A stretch of 64,000 nucleotides of DNA from Arthrobacter sp. cf158 (GCF_900106835.1 NZ_FNNR01000003.1:196381-260380), one strand, 5' to 3'; counted from the stretch's first letter, positions 51,683 through 61,552 are shown. The notes: generated by a model from the letters alone, not told the origin. Program-made: numbers and translations.

Positions 51683-53335
51683 CTAGGCCCGCAGTGAGTC
51701 ATGGGCAAACAGTTCATGTCCCTCGCGAACCGTTTGCAGGCAGCGGGGATCGCTGCCGGTGTCGAGGGCAGGAAGCAGCGGAGTGCGGGCACGGGGGTCG
51801 GTGCTCCAGGACTGAACGCGGCTGTCCGCCACCTGAACCATCAATTCCTCGACTTCCCACACGGCGAAGCTGGCCGGTGCGCCCGGAACCAGCTGGCCCA
51901 TCAACGGGTTCCGGTACTTGGCAGCCCGCCACCCTGCCCGGGTATGGCCAAGGAACGCGGCACGCGCCGAGATTCGTTGTTCGGGGTTGCTGTGCTCCAG
52001 ACACGCGCGAACACTGGACCATGGTCGCAGGGGTGTCACAGGGCTGTCACTGCCAAAGGCAATGGGCACACCGCTGGCGTAAAAGGATGCGAAAGGGTTC
52101 ATGGCCTGGCTGCGATCGCCGAGTCGTTGCTCGTAGAGACCTCCGGCCCTGCCCCACGCGGCATCGAACCCTGGCTGCACACTGACCGTAATGGAATACT
52201 TCGCCAGCCGCTCAATAGCGGACTGGTCAGCCAGCTCCACGTGCTCAAGGCGGTGGCCCGCTGCCCGGATCCGCTGCTCCCCTACCTCGGCAGCGGCTGC
52301 ATCCAGGGCGTCCAGGACGGCACCCAGTCCGGCATCGCCAATGACGTGGAAACCCGCTTGGACGCCCAGTAAGGACGTGGCCGCAAGGTGTGTGGCGGCA
52401 TCGTCCACCGAGAGATACAGGCTGCCGCGGTGCCCTGGCGCATCGGCATAGTCGTTCATGAGCGACGCCGTCCGGGAGCCGATGGAACCGTCCATGTTCA
52501 GGTCCCCCGCAAGGCCCAGTACCTTTGTTCCCAGACTGTCCAGGATGGTTTGGGCGTGATCCGCGGATCTGGCCAGTTCGCCCCAGTAAGGCAGCACTTC
52601 GGGGCTGTTCGTGTGCTCATTCCATGACGCGGCCATCCGAAGATCGTCAGGACCGCAGATGTGGGGTGCCGCCATCTCCGCCATAGCCACGTAACCGTTG
52701 GAAGCGGCCTCCTGCAGTGCCTGTGCTTGGTATGCGCGTCGTTCGCCGTCAGGCAAATGCCGCGCCGCCAGCCGGGCCGACGTGTGCGCTTGCCGCACCA
52801 CATGGGCCGTACCGGAGAATCCGTCCTTCCCTTTCAATCCAGCCGCTGCTGCCAGCGAGGACGACACCAGAGCAGAGTGCACATCGATCCGCGAAAGATA
52901 CACGTGCCGTCCACCCGCCGCCCGATCCAGTTCCTCAAGAGTGGGCAGTGTGGGGTCACTCCAGCCCGTCTCATCCCAACCATGGCCCAGAACTGAACCT
53001 GAGCCGCCAACGGTGGCAACGGCGTCGAGCAGTTCCTTGGCTGACCGCACCGACGCCAGCTGCAGGCCGGACAACGCGAGTCCTGTCTCCGTCAGGTGTG
53101 CGTGTGAATCCACGAAGCCAGGTGCCAGGAGTGCACCGCGGAGATCGATGATCTCCATCGATGAATCGGCGATGGAAGCAGCAGCCTGCTCGGAACCCAC
53201 CCACGCAACGGTGTCGCCGTCCACCACCATGGCCGTGGCAAAGGGATCTGCGGCCGTATAAATCGACCCGTTGCGATACATGGTGACCTTGTGGTCCTTG
53301 TGGTCATGGCCGGCTGGCACGCCTGGCTGGTTCAT
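51683..53335 (-). CDS. Amidohydrolase, YtcJ-like
   Basis: The 550-residue protein is an amidohydrolase of the YtcJ/AepA type. It has the first metal motif APGFVDSHAHLTETGLALS, LGHGWDETGWSDP, DLNMDGSIGSRTASLM, and later AGHRLEHVELADQS and IAFGSDSPVTPLRPW with the metal Asp. ATG 53335 is chosen for the AAGGAG upstream; the frame continues 11 codons. Substrate unknown; family members hydrolyse amides, carbamates or cyclic ureas. It stands just upstream of the helicase gene on the other side of a 24-bp gap measured from its start. Confidence 0.9.
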   Translation of the reverse strand: MNQPGVPAGHDHKDHKVTMYRNGSIYTAADPFATAMVVDGDTVAWVGSEQAAASIADSSMEIIDLRGALLAPGFVDSHAHLTETGLALSGLQLASVRSAKELLDAVATVGGSGSVLGHGWDETGWSDPTLPTLEELDRAAGGRHVYLSRIDVHSALVSSSLAAAAGLKGKDGFSGTAHVVRQAHTSARLAARHLPDGERRAYQAQALQEAASNGYVAMAEMAAPHICGPDDLRMAASWNEHTNSPEVLPYWGELARSADHAQTILDSLGTKVLGLAGDLNMDGSIGSRTASLMNDYADAPGHRGSLYLSVDDAATHLAATSLLGVQAGFHVIGDAGLGAVLDALDAAAAEVGEQRIRAAGHRLEHVELADQSAIERLAKYSITVSVQPGFDAAWGRAGGLYEQRLGDRSQAMNPFASFYASGVPIAFGSDSPVTPLRPWSSVRACLEHSNPEQRISARAAFLGHTRAGWRAAKYRNPLMGQLVPGAPASFAVWEVEELMVQVADSRVQSWSTDPRARTPLLPALDTGSDPRCLQTVREGHELFAHDSLRA

Positions 53336-53394
53336 GCGTAATGCTCCTTGAGCTTTGAAAACAGTCAATCAGTGAGACAACAAAAGGCGGTGCG

Positions 53395-56370
53395 CTAAGC
53401 CACTGTTGAATAGGCAACGACGCCGCGTCGAACCAAGTCGATGGATTCCCGGCAGATCCTCGCCAATCGAGGATCCAGTTGCGGGATCTTGGCCAACTGG
53501 TCCAAGAGATCCACAACCTGCTTCGCCCAGCGGACAAAGTCTCCGGCCGCCAGATCGGTGCCACTGAGCACCTCCTGCAGGTGGCGGCCCTTTGCCCACT
53601 TGTACATGGGCCACATCAGTCCCAATTCCGGCTCACCGGTGAGCGGCAGCCGGTTGTGCTCTTCCGTGTCCTCAAGCTGGGACCATTCGCGGATCACGAT
53701 GTCCACGGCCGACTCGAGCGACACCGAGGGCATCTTGGGCCGGAGTCCCCGGTCCTCCCGCTTGGCCTGGTACACCAGGCAGCTGGCAAAAGATGCCAGT
53801 TCGGCAGCGTCGAGATCATTGATGGCGCCGCGTCGGATCGTCTGGGAAATGAGAAGGTCCTTCTCACCATAGATACGGCGAAGCCGCTGACCGTCTGCGC
53901 TGATGGCGACCTGTCCGGCGTCGCTGGTTTCCAAGTAGCCATAAACCGAGAGAACATCGCATACGCGGTCAAAGGTCTTGGCAATCGTATTGGTCCTGCC
54001 CTGAATTTGGCGGACCAAGCCGTCAGTTTCCCGGCGCAGCTTCCACCAGCGCTCTGACCACCGTGCATGGTCCTCCCGTTCGCTGCAGCCGTGGCACGGA
54101 TGTGCCCTCAGCGACCTCCGAAGATCGGCGATCTTCTTTTCCTGGTCCGGCAACCGGGCTCCCAAGCCGAAGTCCTCGTGCCTGCTGTTGCGTCGGCTCT
54201 CCGGCGCGTCCTCGCTGATGGCGTGGCGCATTGCGGAGGCCAGGTCACGCCGCGATTTGGGCACCTTGGCGTTGAAGGATTTGGGGATCCGGATACGGGT
54301 GAGGGGCGAGACCGGTCCCTCGAGATCGTGCACCCCTATGCGGCGCAGCTGGTTATCCGACGTGAGTACGGAAGGCCTGGGCTCGCGGGCGTTTCGATCC
54401 ACCTCAAGGACCACTGCGTGTCCGGCCAGTCTTCCGCTGTGGATGCTGATGACGTCGCCAGGGATCAGCCGGGTCAGGGAATCGGCCACATGGGATTTGC
54501 GGGCACGCTGGTGGTCGCGGGCCGCGAAATTCTCGGCGTCGCTGAGTTCCCGGCGCAGTTTGGAGTATTCGGTGAAATCCCCGAGGTGGCACTGCATGGA
54601 TTTGGCATAGCCTGCCAGGGATTCTTCGCGTCCCCGGACCTGCCTGGCCAAGCCAACTACGGAACGGTCTGCCTGGAATTGCGCGAAGGAGGACTCCAGA
54701 ATTTCGCGTGCCCGAACCCGCCCAAACTGCGCAATCAGGTTGATGCTCATGTTGTAAGTAGGCCTGAAGCTGGAATTCAAGGGGTACGTGCGTCGCGACG
54801 CCAGGCCGGCCACCGCGGCGGGATCCGTACCGGGCTGCCACAAGACTACGGCGTGCCCTTCGACGTCGATTCCACGGCGGCCCGCACGCCCGGTGAGCTG
54901 TGTGTACTCCCCTGCGGTGATGTTCACGTGCGCTTCGCCATTGAACTTTTCCAGCTTTTCGAGGACCACGCAGCGGGCGGGCATGTTCACGCCAAGGGCC
55001 AGGGTTTCGGTAGCGAAGACGGCCTTCACCAAGCCATCGGCAAAGAGCTTTTCCACCACTTCCTTGAACGTGGGCAGCATGCCCGCGTGATGGGCTGCAA
55101 AACCCCTGACGAGGCCATCGCGCCAACCCCAGAAACCGAGGACGTCCAAATCGTCAGCGGGAATCTCGTGACTCGCTTCATCCACACGCTGGGCAATAAT
55201 CTGCTGCTCGTGCTCGGTGGTCAGCCATAGGCCCGAGGCCGCGCATTGCGCTACCGCTGCGTCGCAGCCTGCTCGGGAAAAGATGAACGTAATGGCAGGC
55301 AAGAGGTCCTGGCGGCGCAGGCTCTCGATCACCTGCGGACGGCTGGCTTTCCTGACGGGGCTGCGTTGTTCTGACTGCTGGCGATCGTCCCGGTAGCGGT
55401 CCTGGCGGCGACGGCTCCGTCCGCCATGGCCAAAGCGTCCGTTCATGTTCATGCGGCTTTCCGAACGGGCCATGGCAAGAAGGTCCGGATTGACCTCAAA
55501 GCCGGGTCCGGTGACCGCTTGGCGAACTTGGCTGGCCGCGGAGCGCTTGGGTGATGTTTTGCGGTGCTCTGTGGGCGCTGGCTCGCGGACGATTTCCTCA
55601 GCCTCGGAAAGATCCGGCGCTTCGGTTTCCTGCTCCCCGGGTGCCCGGGGAGCGATCTCATCGAACGTGGTATCGCCGGCAAAAAGGTCCACGATGTCCC
55701 GGCCCACCATGACGTGCTGCCATAGGGGCACGGGGCGGTGCTCGGACACGATGACGTCGGTGTCACCCCGGACGGTGTCCAGCCATGCGCCGAACTCTTC
55801 CGCGTTGGAAACGGTGGCGCTCAGGGACGCTACCTGCACTTCGCTGGGCAGATGGATGATGACTTCTTCCCAGACGGCACCCCGGAAGCGGTCGGCCAGG
55901 TAGTGGACCTCGTCCATCACTACAAAGCCAAGATCGCCGAGTGTTTCCGAATCGGCGTAGAGCATGTTCCGCAGGACTTCGGTGGTCATAACCACCACCG
56001 GGGCATCGCCGTTGATGGTGGTATCACCGGTCAACAAACCAACGTTGGCTGCGCCGTATTTTGCTGCCAGTTCTGAGAACTTCTGGTTACTCAGGGCCTT
56101 AATGGGGGTGGTGTAGAACGCTTTCAGACCGCGTTCCAATGCGAGATAGATGGCAAACTCGCCAACGATTGTTTTGCCTGCACCCGTGGGGGCTGCCACC
56201 AGAACGCCGCGCCCTTCCTGGAGTGACCTGCACGCTTCGCGCTGGAAGTCGTCCAGGTCAAAGTCCAGCGAACGGGCGAAGGACCCGAGGTACGTTTTCG
56301 ACTCAGCGGCGCGCTGGGCAGCCGCCTGGTAACGGTCTGATGGAGATGAAGACCCGGCAATGGAGGACAT
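53395..56370 (-). CDS. helY: Ski2/Mtr4-type DEAD-box RNA helicase (HelY)
   Basis: The 991-residue helicase has motif I VAAPTGAGKTIVGEF, motif II VVMDEVHYLADRFRG, motif III SLSATVSNAEEF and motif VI QLTGRAGRRGIDVEG, followed by a long insertion and the C-terminal DSHCT domain. In actinobacteria this gene is next to tatAC and pafBC, as here. It probably unwinds structured RNA during decay or ribosome work. The ATG is 24 bp after the preceding tatC gene's stop. A linker (about residues 270-340) is rich in Arg, Gly and Ser. Confidence 0.95.
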   Translation of the reverse strand: MSSIAGSSSPSDRYQAAAQRAAESKTYLGSFARSLDFDLDDFQREACRSLQEGRGVLVAAPTGAGKTIVGEFAIYLALERGLKAFYTTPIKALSNQKFSELAAKYGAANVGLLTGDTTINGDAPVVVMTTEVLRNMLYADSETLGDLGFVVMDEVHYLADRFRGAVWEEVIIHLPSEVQVASLSATVSNAEEFGAWLDTVRGDTDVIVSEHRPVPLWQHVMVGRDIVDLFAGDTTFDEIAPRAPGEQETEAPDLSEAEEIVREPAPTEHRKTSPKRSAASQVRQAVTGPGFEVNPDLLAMARSESRMNMNGRFGHGGRSRRRQDRYRDDRQQSEQRSPVRKASRPQVIESLRRQDLLPAITFIFSRAGCDAAVAQCAASGLWLTTEHEQQIIAQRVDEASHEIPADDLDVLGFWGWRDGLVRGFAAHHAGMLPTFKEVVEKLFADGLVKAVFATETLALGVNMPARCVVLEKLEKFNGEAHVNITAGEYTQLTGRAGRRGIDVEGHAVVLWQPGTDPAAVAGLASRRTYPLNSSFRPTYNMSINLIAQFGRVRAREILESSFAQFQADRSVVGLARQVRGREESLAGYAKSMQCHLGDFTEYSKLRRELSDAENFAARDHQRARKSHVADSLTRLIPGDVISIHSGRLAGHAVVLEVDRNAREPRPSVLTSDNQLRRIGVHDLEGPVSPLTRIRIPKSFNAKVPKSRRDLASAMRHAISEDAPESRRNSRHEDFGLGARLPDQEKKIADLRRSLRAHPCHGCSEREDHARWSERWWKLRRETDGLVRQIQGRTNTIAKTFDRVCDVLSVYGYLETSDAGQVAISADGQRLRRIYGEKDLLISQTIRRGAINDLDAAELASFASCLVYQAKREDRGLRPKMPSVSLESAVDIVIREWSQLEDTEEHNRLPLTGEPELGLMWPMYKWAKGRHLQEVLSGTDLAAGDFVRWAKQVVDLLDQLAKIPQLDPRLARICRESIDLVRRGVVAYSTVA

Positions 56371-56394
56371 GCATCAAGCCTAGTGGCCGAATGT

Positions 56395-57231
56395 CTAGAG
56401 ATTCTCCAGATCCGAGGCCGGGGTGGCGATGTTCGCCGTGGCCTCGGTCTCGGCCGCCCGCTTGATGGCGCGACGCTCACGGCGGCGGTCGTTCAACACG
56501 CAGACACCAATGGCAGCGAAGAACAGGAGAAGCATGGGCGCTGCGAGGTAGAACATGCTCATGGCGTCAGCGCCGGGAGCAGCCATCGCAGCGAACAAGC
56601 ACACCAGGAAGATGGTAATGCGCCAACTCTTGATGAGTTGCTTGCCCTTGACGATTCCTGCCAGGTTCAGGCCAACCAAAACCACCGGGACAAGGAAAGC
56701 GATACCGAAGGCCAGCAGGAGCCGGAGCACAAAGGCCAAGTAGATTTCGGCGCTGATGAAGTTGGATCCACCCACCGGAGTGAAGTCAGTCAGGACCCGC
56801 ACGGCGTTGGGCAAAACGAGCCACGCGAGGAGGACGCCGCCGATGAAGAGCGGCACCGCTGCTGCCACGAACGACAACGCAAGTCGACGCTCTTTTTTGT
56901 GAAGGCCGGGCACGATGAAAGCCCAGAGCTGGTAAATCCACACCGGGCTCGCAAGAATCACGCCTAGGAAGACCGAAACCTGCACCATGAGGTCAAACGA
57001 ACTGGCGACGCCGTCAAAGTTCAGCGTTGCGGCGCGGCCTTCTTTTTCGTTGAGATCCTTGATCGGCTTAATCAAAGCCTCCAGAAGCGGCTGGTAGACA
57101 ATGAAGCCCACCACCGTTCCCAGGATGACGCCGATTGCAGCCTTGAAGAGCCGGTTCTTCAGCTCCTTGAGGTGGTCAAGGAGCGCCATCCGGGCTTCGG
57201 GGTTGGCCTTGCGCCCCTTCGTCTCAACCAC
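56395..57231 (-). CDS. tatC: Twin-arginine translocase subunit TatC
   Basis: The 278-residue membrane protein has six helices and the N-terminal MALLDHLKELKNRLFKAAIG, which resembles the conserved TatC start motif for signal-peptide binding. Next comes FIVPGLHKKERRLALSFV, then AFGIAFLVPVVLVGLNLAGI. It receives folded proteins with RR signal peptides. The C-terminal ~40 residues are charged and cytoplasmic. It follows tatA by 6 bp, so the two are one operon. The GTG start has only a weak ribosome site. Confidence 0.96.
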   Translation of the reverse strand: MVETKGRKANPEARMALLDHLKELKNRLFKAAIGVILGTVVGFIVYQPLLEALIKPIKDLNEKEGRAATLNFDGVASSFDLMVQVSVFLGVILASPVWIYQLWAFIVPGLHKKERRLALSFVAAAVPLFIGGVLLAWLVLPNAVRVLTDFTPVGGSNFISAEIYLAFVLRLLLAFGIAFLVPVVLVGLNLAGIVKGKQLIKSWRITIFLVCLFAAMAAPGADAMSMFYLAAPMLLLFFAAIGVCVLNDRRRERRAIKRAAETEATANIATPASDLENL

Positions 57232-57237
57232 TTCTTA

Positions 57238-57507
57238 CTAGACGCGGGTGGAGGGCGGAACGTCAGTCTCGCCGTTGTTCTTGGCGTTCACGTCCGGGTG
57301 ACCAACAACCTTGCCTTCGACGGCGTCGGAAGAGTCCTGGGCGTCCTTCGTTTCGGAAGAGCCGTCCTTCTTCATTTCCCGGACTTCAGACTTGAAAATA
57401 CGCATCGACTGCCCAATGCTGCGCGCCATGGACGGCAGCTTCGGTGCTGCAAAAAGCACCAGAGCCAGGACGATGATGATGATGAGATGCCAGCCTTCGA
57501 GCCTCAT
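57238..57507 (-). CDS. tatA: Twin-arginine translocase subunit TatA
   Basis: The 89-residue protein has one N-terminal helix (HLIIIIVLALVLFAAPKLP), then the amphipathic helix SMARSIGQSMRIFKSEVREM and an acidic tail. The FGxxKLP-type hinge is AAPKLP. TatA oligomers form the pore with TatC. It is directly before tatC. AAAGGAAAGGACC precedes the ATG. Confidence 0.95.
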   Translation of the reverse strand: MRLEGWHLIIIIVLALVLFAAPKLPSMARSIGQSMRIFKSEVREMKKDGSSETKDAQDSSDAVEGKVVGHPDVNAKNNGETDVPPSTRV

Positions 57508-57543
57508 GTGGGGAGGTCCTTTCCTTTTGGATACATCCTACGT

Positions 57544-57894
57544 CTATCTGAATTCAATGTCGTGCAGGTTTTGGGGCTGACCCCGCTCTGCTTTGCGCTT
57601 GACGCGCTTCTGGCGACGAACTTCCTGGCGGAAGGCTTTGGCCGTCAGGTAATCATGACGCATCTGCTCCGGTGAGGCAAAAATTGCGGAGCCCGGCTCA
57701 GGGTGGTCCTCCGTCCGTTCAACATCGGAGGTTTCGACCATAGGCGAAAGGTTGCTGAAACGTTTACCCGCATCGCCCAATTCATGAACAGTTGACATGA
57801 ATTTCCTGAACAAGCGGTACCCCAGCGCCAGGTGCAGAAGCAATGAAAGGGCTATTAGCGCGATCCACAACAGGATCCAGAACCACCAAGGCAT
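57544..57894 (-). CDS. Conserved small membrane protein between pafBC and tatA
   Basis: The 116-residue protein begins PWWFWILLWIALIALSLLLH, one membrane helix, then a cytoplasmic part with FSNLSPMVETSDVERTED and a very basic segment VRRQKRVKRKAERG. I do not recognise a family with a known function. It lies 9 bp after pafBC and 36 bp before tatA, all on the same strand, so it is probably in their operon. The basic tail may bind RNA or membrane lipids; that is a guess. Confidence 0.8.
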   Translation of the reverse strand: MPWWFWILLWIALIALSLLLHLALGYRLFRKFMSTVHELGDAGKRFSNLSPMVETSDVERTEDHPEPGSAIFASPEQMRHDYLTAKAFRQEVRRQKRVKRKAERGQPQNLHDIEFR

Positions 57895-57903
57895 CTGAGT
57901 AGT

Positions 57904-59922
57904 CTAGCCAGCCGGGCTGTCAGAAGCAGAGTCGTACTGGGCCAGGGCCGCATCAAGCCAGGCACGGGCCCCCTTGCGAAGTTGCTCGGGGTGAACGATA
58001 CGGACGGATCCGCCATGCTGGGAAACGAACATCGGCAGCCACTCTGCGTTCCCGAACCGTACTTCAGCGAGGAGTCCGCCGTCGGGCATTGGCGCCGTGC
58101 GTTCGGCGTAGTAATCGTCAGCCAGCCCGGCACCCTGCCGGGTCAGCTGCAGGACCACCAGGACGTCGTCATCGCTGGGAGTGAACAGGCGCGCCGGAAA
58201 GTCTTCCGCGGCCGTTGCAGACCCGGTGACATGACGGCCGTTGGGTGCCAACGCCTCCACTCTGTCCAAGCGGAAATTCCGGATGCCCGTCTTACTGTGA
58301 CAGTAGGCCTCGAAGTACCATGTGTCGTCCAGAGAATAGAGCCGCAAGGGATCGACGTCTCTTTCAGTGACCTCATCCCGCTGCCGGGAGAGATACTTCA
58401 GATGGAGCTGTTGTCCATCCCTGATCGCCTGCGTAATCGTGGCAAACGCCTGCGATTGACCCGGCGCGACGGATTGGCCGGCCACGGAACCAGCCAGACG
58501 GCCGGCCTGCCCTGCGGCGCCGGTCAATTTGATGGTGACGGATTCCAGAGCACTCCCAGGCTGGTCCTCGGCCATTCCGGCCAACGCCGGCAGGTCGCCC
58601 AGCATGGCCAGGCCGGTCAGGAGCGCAGCTGCCTCCTCCTCGCTGAAACGCACCGGACGATTCAGGTCCAAGTGCTCGGAGATGTACACATGGTCGTCTT
58701 CCCACTGGATGTCCAGGAGGTCATCGGGGTAGCCCTCTGGAAGACCCGAGCAAATCAGGATCTTCAGGTCGTCAATCAGCGCTTTCCGCGTGATGCCGAA
58801 ATGATCCGCTACTTCCTGGATGTGCAGCCCCTGATGGTGGACCAGGAAAGGGACCAGCTGGAGCATCCTTGCCAACTGGTCCTCGGACGTCCGCTTCCGC
58901 GCCCTGGGCGCGCGTCCAGCGTCGGGGAACTGCAGGGGTACGGACGGGGCAGCATCGACGTCAAGGGCGCCTTGGAGGCGGCGTACGACGGCGGCACACA
59001 GCTCCGCCGGGCTCACCACCAGGACGTGGGGGCCGTAGGAGGCTAATTCTTCGGCGAGCTGCTCAGGATCACGGAAGTCCACAACCAGACGGTCACGGTT
59101 GGAGCCCGCGGGCAGCGGCGTGACACTGTTCGCCCTCTTTCGCAGGGGAAGGAGGCGGTCCCTGTCCACGTCAAGGGTGGCGTGTTGGACCGGGAGCTCG
59201 TTGAGGGAGTCCAGTTCTGCCCGGACGTTGAAGGATTCCGGCGGCTCAAAAGTGCTGCCGGTCAGTACGGTAACGGCGCTGGTCATCCGCGAGAGCCTGA
59301 AAAGCCTCTTGGCCGCTCTCTCCCGGTCCAGGCCTACCAGGTACCACTGGCCAAATCGGCTGCCCAGTCCCCATGGCTCGACATCGCGGACCTCTTCGCG
59401 TCCCGAACTGACCGCGAGGTAGCCGAAACGGACCGGATGCCTGCCGTGCATGGCCGCCACGACGTCGTCGAACGCTTGTCCGGCCGGCTTGATGCGAGGC
59501 TGAACGCCCGCGGGGAGATCCACATCAGTAAAGCCACCAGCAGCCTGCAGTTTGCGGACGGCGTTGGCGGCAGCAGTACCGAGGGCAGCACGTTCCCACA
59601 GCTGGGCGGCCAACAGGAGGACGGTGCACTCAGCAGGAGTGAGACTGACTTCAGGGAGCCTGTTGGAGTCCTTGCCAATGCGGTAGCGCGTAGTGGCGGG
59701 GTCATCCACTCCAAAATTCTGCGGGTCCGTGAGGGTCTCAATCTCAAAGCCAAATTGCCTAAGATCCACCTTGTCACGCTCGAACATGCGTCCAAAAGCG
59801 ACGTCATTTTCGGCGGAATCGCGGTAAACCTTTTCGCGCAGGATGGACCGTGGAAGTCCCACCTTGGTATTGAGCAAGGCCAGGAGAAGGTTCAGGAGTC
59901 GTTCAGTGCGGGATGCGGACAC
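57904..59922 (-). CDS. pafBC: Fused PafB-PafC transcription regulator
   Basis: The 672-residue protein joins two WYL-type regulators. The PafB half begins SASRTERLLNLLLALLNTKV (winged HTH), followed by a WYL domain (RFGYLAVSSGREEVRDVEPW), and the PafC half has a second HTH (ARMLQLVPFLVHHQGLHIQE) and WYL domain (QLHLKYLSRQRDEVTERDVD). In mycobacteria PafB and PafC are separate and together activate RecA-independent DNA damage genes; the natural fusion is known from Arthrobacter. GTG 59922 follows TAACGT by 7 nt without a ribosome site, so leaderless translation is likely. Confidence 0.95.
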   Translation of the reverse strand: MSASRTERLLNLLLALLNTKVGLPRSILREKVYRDSAENDVAFGRMFERDKVDLRQFGFEIETLTDPQNFGVDDPATTRYRIGKDSNRLPEVSLTPAECTVLLLAAQLWERAALGTAAANAVRKLQAAGGFTDVDLPAGVQPRIKPAGQAFDDVVAAMHGRHPVRFGYLAVSSGREEVRDVEPWGLGSRFGQWYLVGLDRERAAKRLFRLSRMTSAVTVLTGSTFEPPESFNVRAELDSLNELPVQHATLDVDRDRLLPLRKRANSVTPLPAGSNRDRLVVDFRDPEQLAEELASYGPHVLVVSPAELCAAVVRRLQGALDVDAAPSVPLQFPDAGRAPRARKRTSEDQLARMLQLVPFLVHHQGLHIQEVADHFGITRKALIDDLKILICSGLPEGYPDDLLDIQWEDDHVYISEHLDLNRPVRFSEEEAAALLTGLAMLGDLPALAGMAEDQPGSALESVTIKLTGAAGQAGRLAGSVAGQSVAPGQSQAFATITQAIRDGQQLHLKYLSRQRDEVTERDVDPLRLYSLDDTWYFEAYCHSKTGIRNFRLDRVEALAPNGRHVTGSATAAEDFPARLFTPSDDDVLVVLQLTRQGAGLADDYYAERTAPMPDGGLLAEVRFGNAEWLPMFVSQHGGSVRIVHPEQLRKGARAWLDAALAQYDSASDSPAG

Positions 59923-59958
59923 GGTTGCTACGTTACTAAAGACCGGCAGGAAAGCAGC

Positions 59959-60001
59959 AAGGCGCGTCACCAACCAGTGAAACCGGAAGGTGACGCGCCT
60001 T
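59959..60001 (-). terminator. Terminator after the FKBP gene
   Basis: Perfect 13-bp arms AAGGCGCGTCACC and GGTGACGCGCCTT enclose a 17-nt loop, starting 17 bp after the FKBP stop on the minus strand. It separates the FKBP pair from pafBC. Confidence 0.85.
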
Positions 60002-60017
60002 GCGCAAAGGTGGTGTC

Positions 60018-60413
60018 CTAGCGGACAGCCACGAGGTCTACCACAAAGATCAGAGCCTCGTTGGGCTTGATCGCTCCGCCGGCACCGCGGGAACCGTAGG
60101 CAAGCTCAGACGGAATCTCCAGGCGGCGGCGGCCGCCAACCTTCATGCCCAAGAGACCCTGGTCCCAGCCCTGGATAACCTGGCCAACGCCAACACGGAA
60201 GTCGAGCGGAGCGCCGCGGCCCCATGAGGCGTCAAACTCTTCGCCAGTGGACCAGGCCACGCCGACGTAGTGCGTGGAGACGGTGTCCCCGGCTTTGGCT
60301 TCCGTGCCGGTGCCCTCGATGAGGTCCGTGATGACGAGGTCCGTGGGGACGTCACCTTCCGGGAAGTCGATTTCCGGCTTGGTGCGGTCGAAGTCACGCT
60401 GACCGAATGACAT
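60018..60413 (-). CDS. FKBP-type peptidyl-prolyl isomerase, cytoplasmic
   Basis: The 131-residue protein is one FKBP domain: GDTVSTHYVGVAWSTGEEFD, then FRVGVGQVIQGWDQGLLGMK, GGRRRLEIPSELAYGSRGAG and IFVVDLVAV, with the drug-pocket aromatic and Asp residues in place. It has no signal peptide. AAAGGAG precedes the ATG. It follows the lipoprotein FKBP gene by 86 bp. Confidence 0.94.
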   Translation of the reverse strand: MSFGQRDFDRTKPEIDFPEGDVPTDLVITDLIEGTGTEAKAGDTVSTHYVGVAWSTGEEFDASWGRGAPLDFRVGVGQVIQGWDQGLLGMKVGGRRRLEIPSELAYGSRGAGGAIKPNEALIFVVDLVAVR

Positions 60414-60499
60414 GGGTACTCCTTTGATGTGGGGGACGGATTGATGTCAGGAACCAGCCTAAGCCAGTGCCCGGCAGTCGTGCAGACGACGGCCGTTGG

Positions 60500-61423
60500 C
60501 TACTTGACGCCGAGGATGTCCACGACGAAGACGAGGTCGCCCTTGGCTTCGCCTTGGCCTGCGTCGCCGTAGGCCAGGTCCTTGGGAATGACCAGCAGGA
60601 CGCGGGAGCCGACAGTCTTCCCCTCAAGGCCCTGGGTCCAGCCCTTGATGACGCCAGTGAGCGGGAAGCTCGTGGACTTTCCGCGGTCATAGCTGGAATC
60701 GAACTTGGTGCCACCAACAAGGTTGACGCCCACGTAATTGACAGTGAGGGTGTCAGTTGACTTGACGGCTGCACCGGAACCCTTGATGAGGTCCTGGGCG
60801 ATGAGTTCCTTGGGAGCGGCTACTCCGTCAACGGAGATCTGGGGAATGCCCTTGTCGTCTTCCTTAACGGTGGGGAGCCCTGCAGGAGGAGTTACTGTCT
60901 CACCTTCCGGCTTCTCCAGTACCGGCGCGGCATCCTTGGCTGAGACCAACTTGAAGATGACCAGCTGTGTGGAGGCGGGTGCAGAAGCCGTGGCATTGCC
61001 CGGTGCCGCGAAGGCGATCTGGGAACCGATCTTGGCGCCGACGATCGCGTTGTAGATCTGCTCGTTGCCTGCCTTCAGCTCGTCAGTAAGCTCGATCGGC
61101 TGAGGGCCGTTGGCGTAAGCGTCTTCCACGGTCTTACCGTCATTGCCGTCGACGGCCAGATACACCAGCTCGGCCGTCTGGCCGGCCTTAATCCGCTCTC
61201 CGTCGCCTTCGACAACCATCTTGACAGTGGTCTCGGACACGGTGAGGGGCTTGGAGAACTCAATGCCCGGGGCTTTGTCGTTTCCGTTGTCCGTCACTTT
61301 CACGGAGTCAAGCTTGGAGGTATCACCGGCTGACTGGCTGGTGGGCTCGGCTGCCGGAGTGTTTCCTCCGCACGCAGTGATGAGCAGCAGGGCAGGAAGG
61401 AGAATTGCTAGGAGTCGGCGCAC
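60500..61423 (-). CDS. FKBP-type peptidyl-prolyl isomerase lipoprotein
   Basis: The 307-residue protein begins RRLLAILLPALLLITACGGN, a lipoprotein signal peptide with the lipobox ITAC, so it is anchored outside the cytoplasmic membrane. It has two FKBP-like domains. The N-terminal one (about residues 50-170) is degenerate, and the C-terminal one (about 195-307: DTLTVNYVGVNLVGGTKFDS, TGVIKGWTQGLEGKTVGSRV, VIPKDLAYGDAGQGEAKGD) looks active. GTG 61423 fits the signal peptide; no ribosome site is seen. It probably helps fold exported proteins. Confidence 0.92.
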   Translation of the reverse strand: MRRLLAILLPALLLITACGGNTPAAEPTSQSAGDTSKLDSVKVTDNGNDKAPGIEFSKPLTVSETTVKMVVEGDGERIKAGQTAELVYLAVDGNDGKTVEDAYANGPQPIELTDELKAGNEQIYNAIVGAKIGSQIAFAAPGNATASAPASTQLVIFKLVSAKDAAPVLEKPEGETVTPPAGLPTVKEDDKGIPQISVDGVAAPKELIAQDLIKGSGAAVKSTDTLTVNYVGVNLVGGTKFDSSYDRGKSTSFPLTGVIKGWTQGLEGKTVGSRVLLVIPKDLAYGDAGQGEAKGDLVFVVDILGVK

Positions 61424-61552
61424 AAAAAAGACACTTTCGTCGGGGCAAGGGACACTCGGAAAGACGCTAAACGCCTCCAAGCAGGGTGGCTCTTGGAAAG
61501 AGACCACTATCCAGAATAGCCCGTGAAGCTGAGAGCCAGCTTATAAAGCCGC

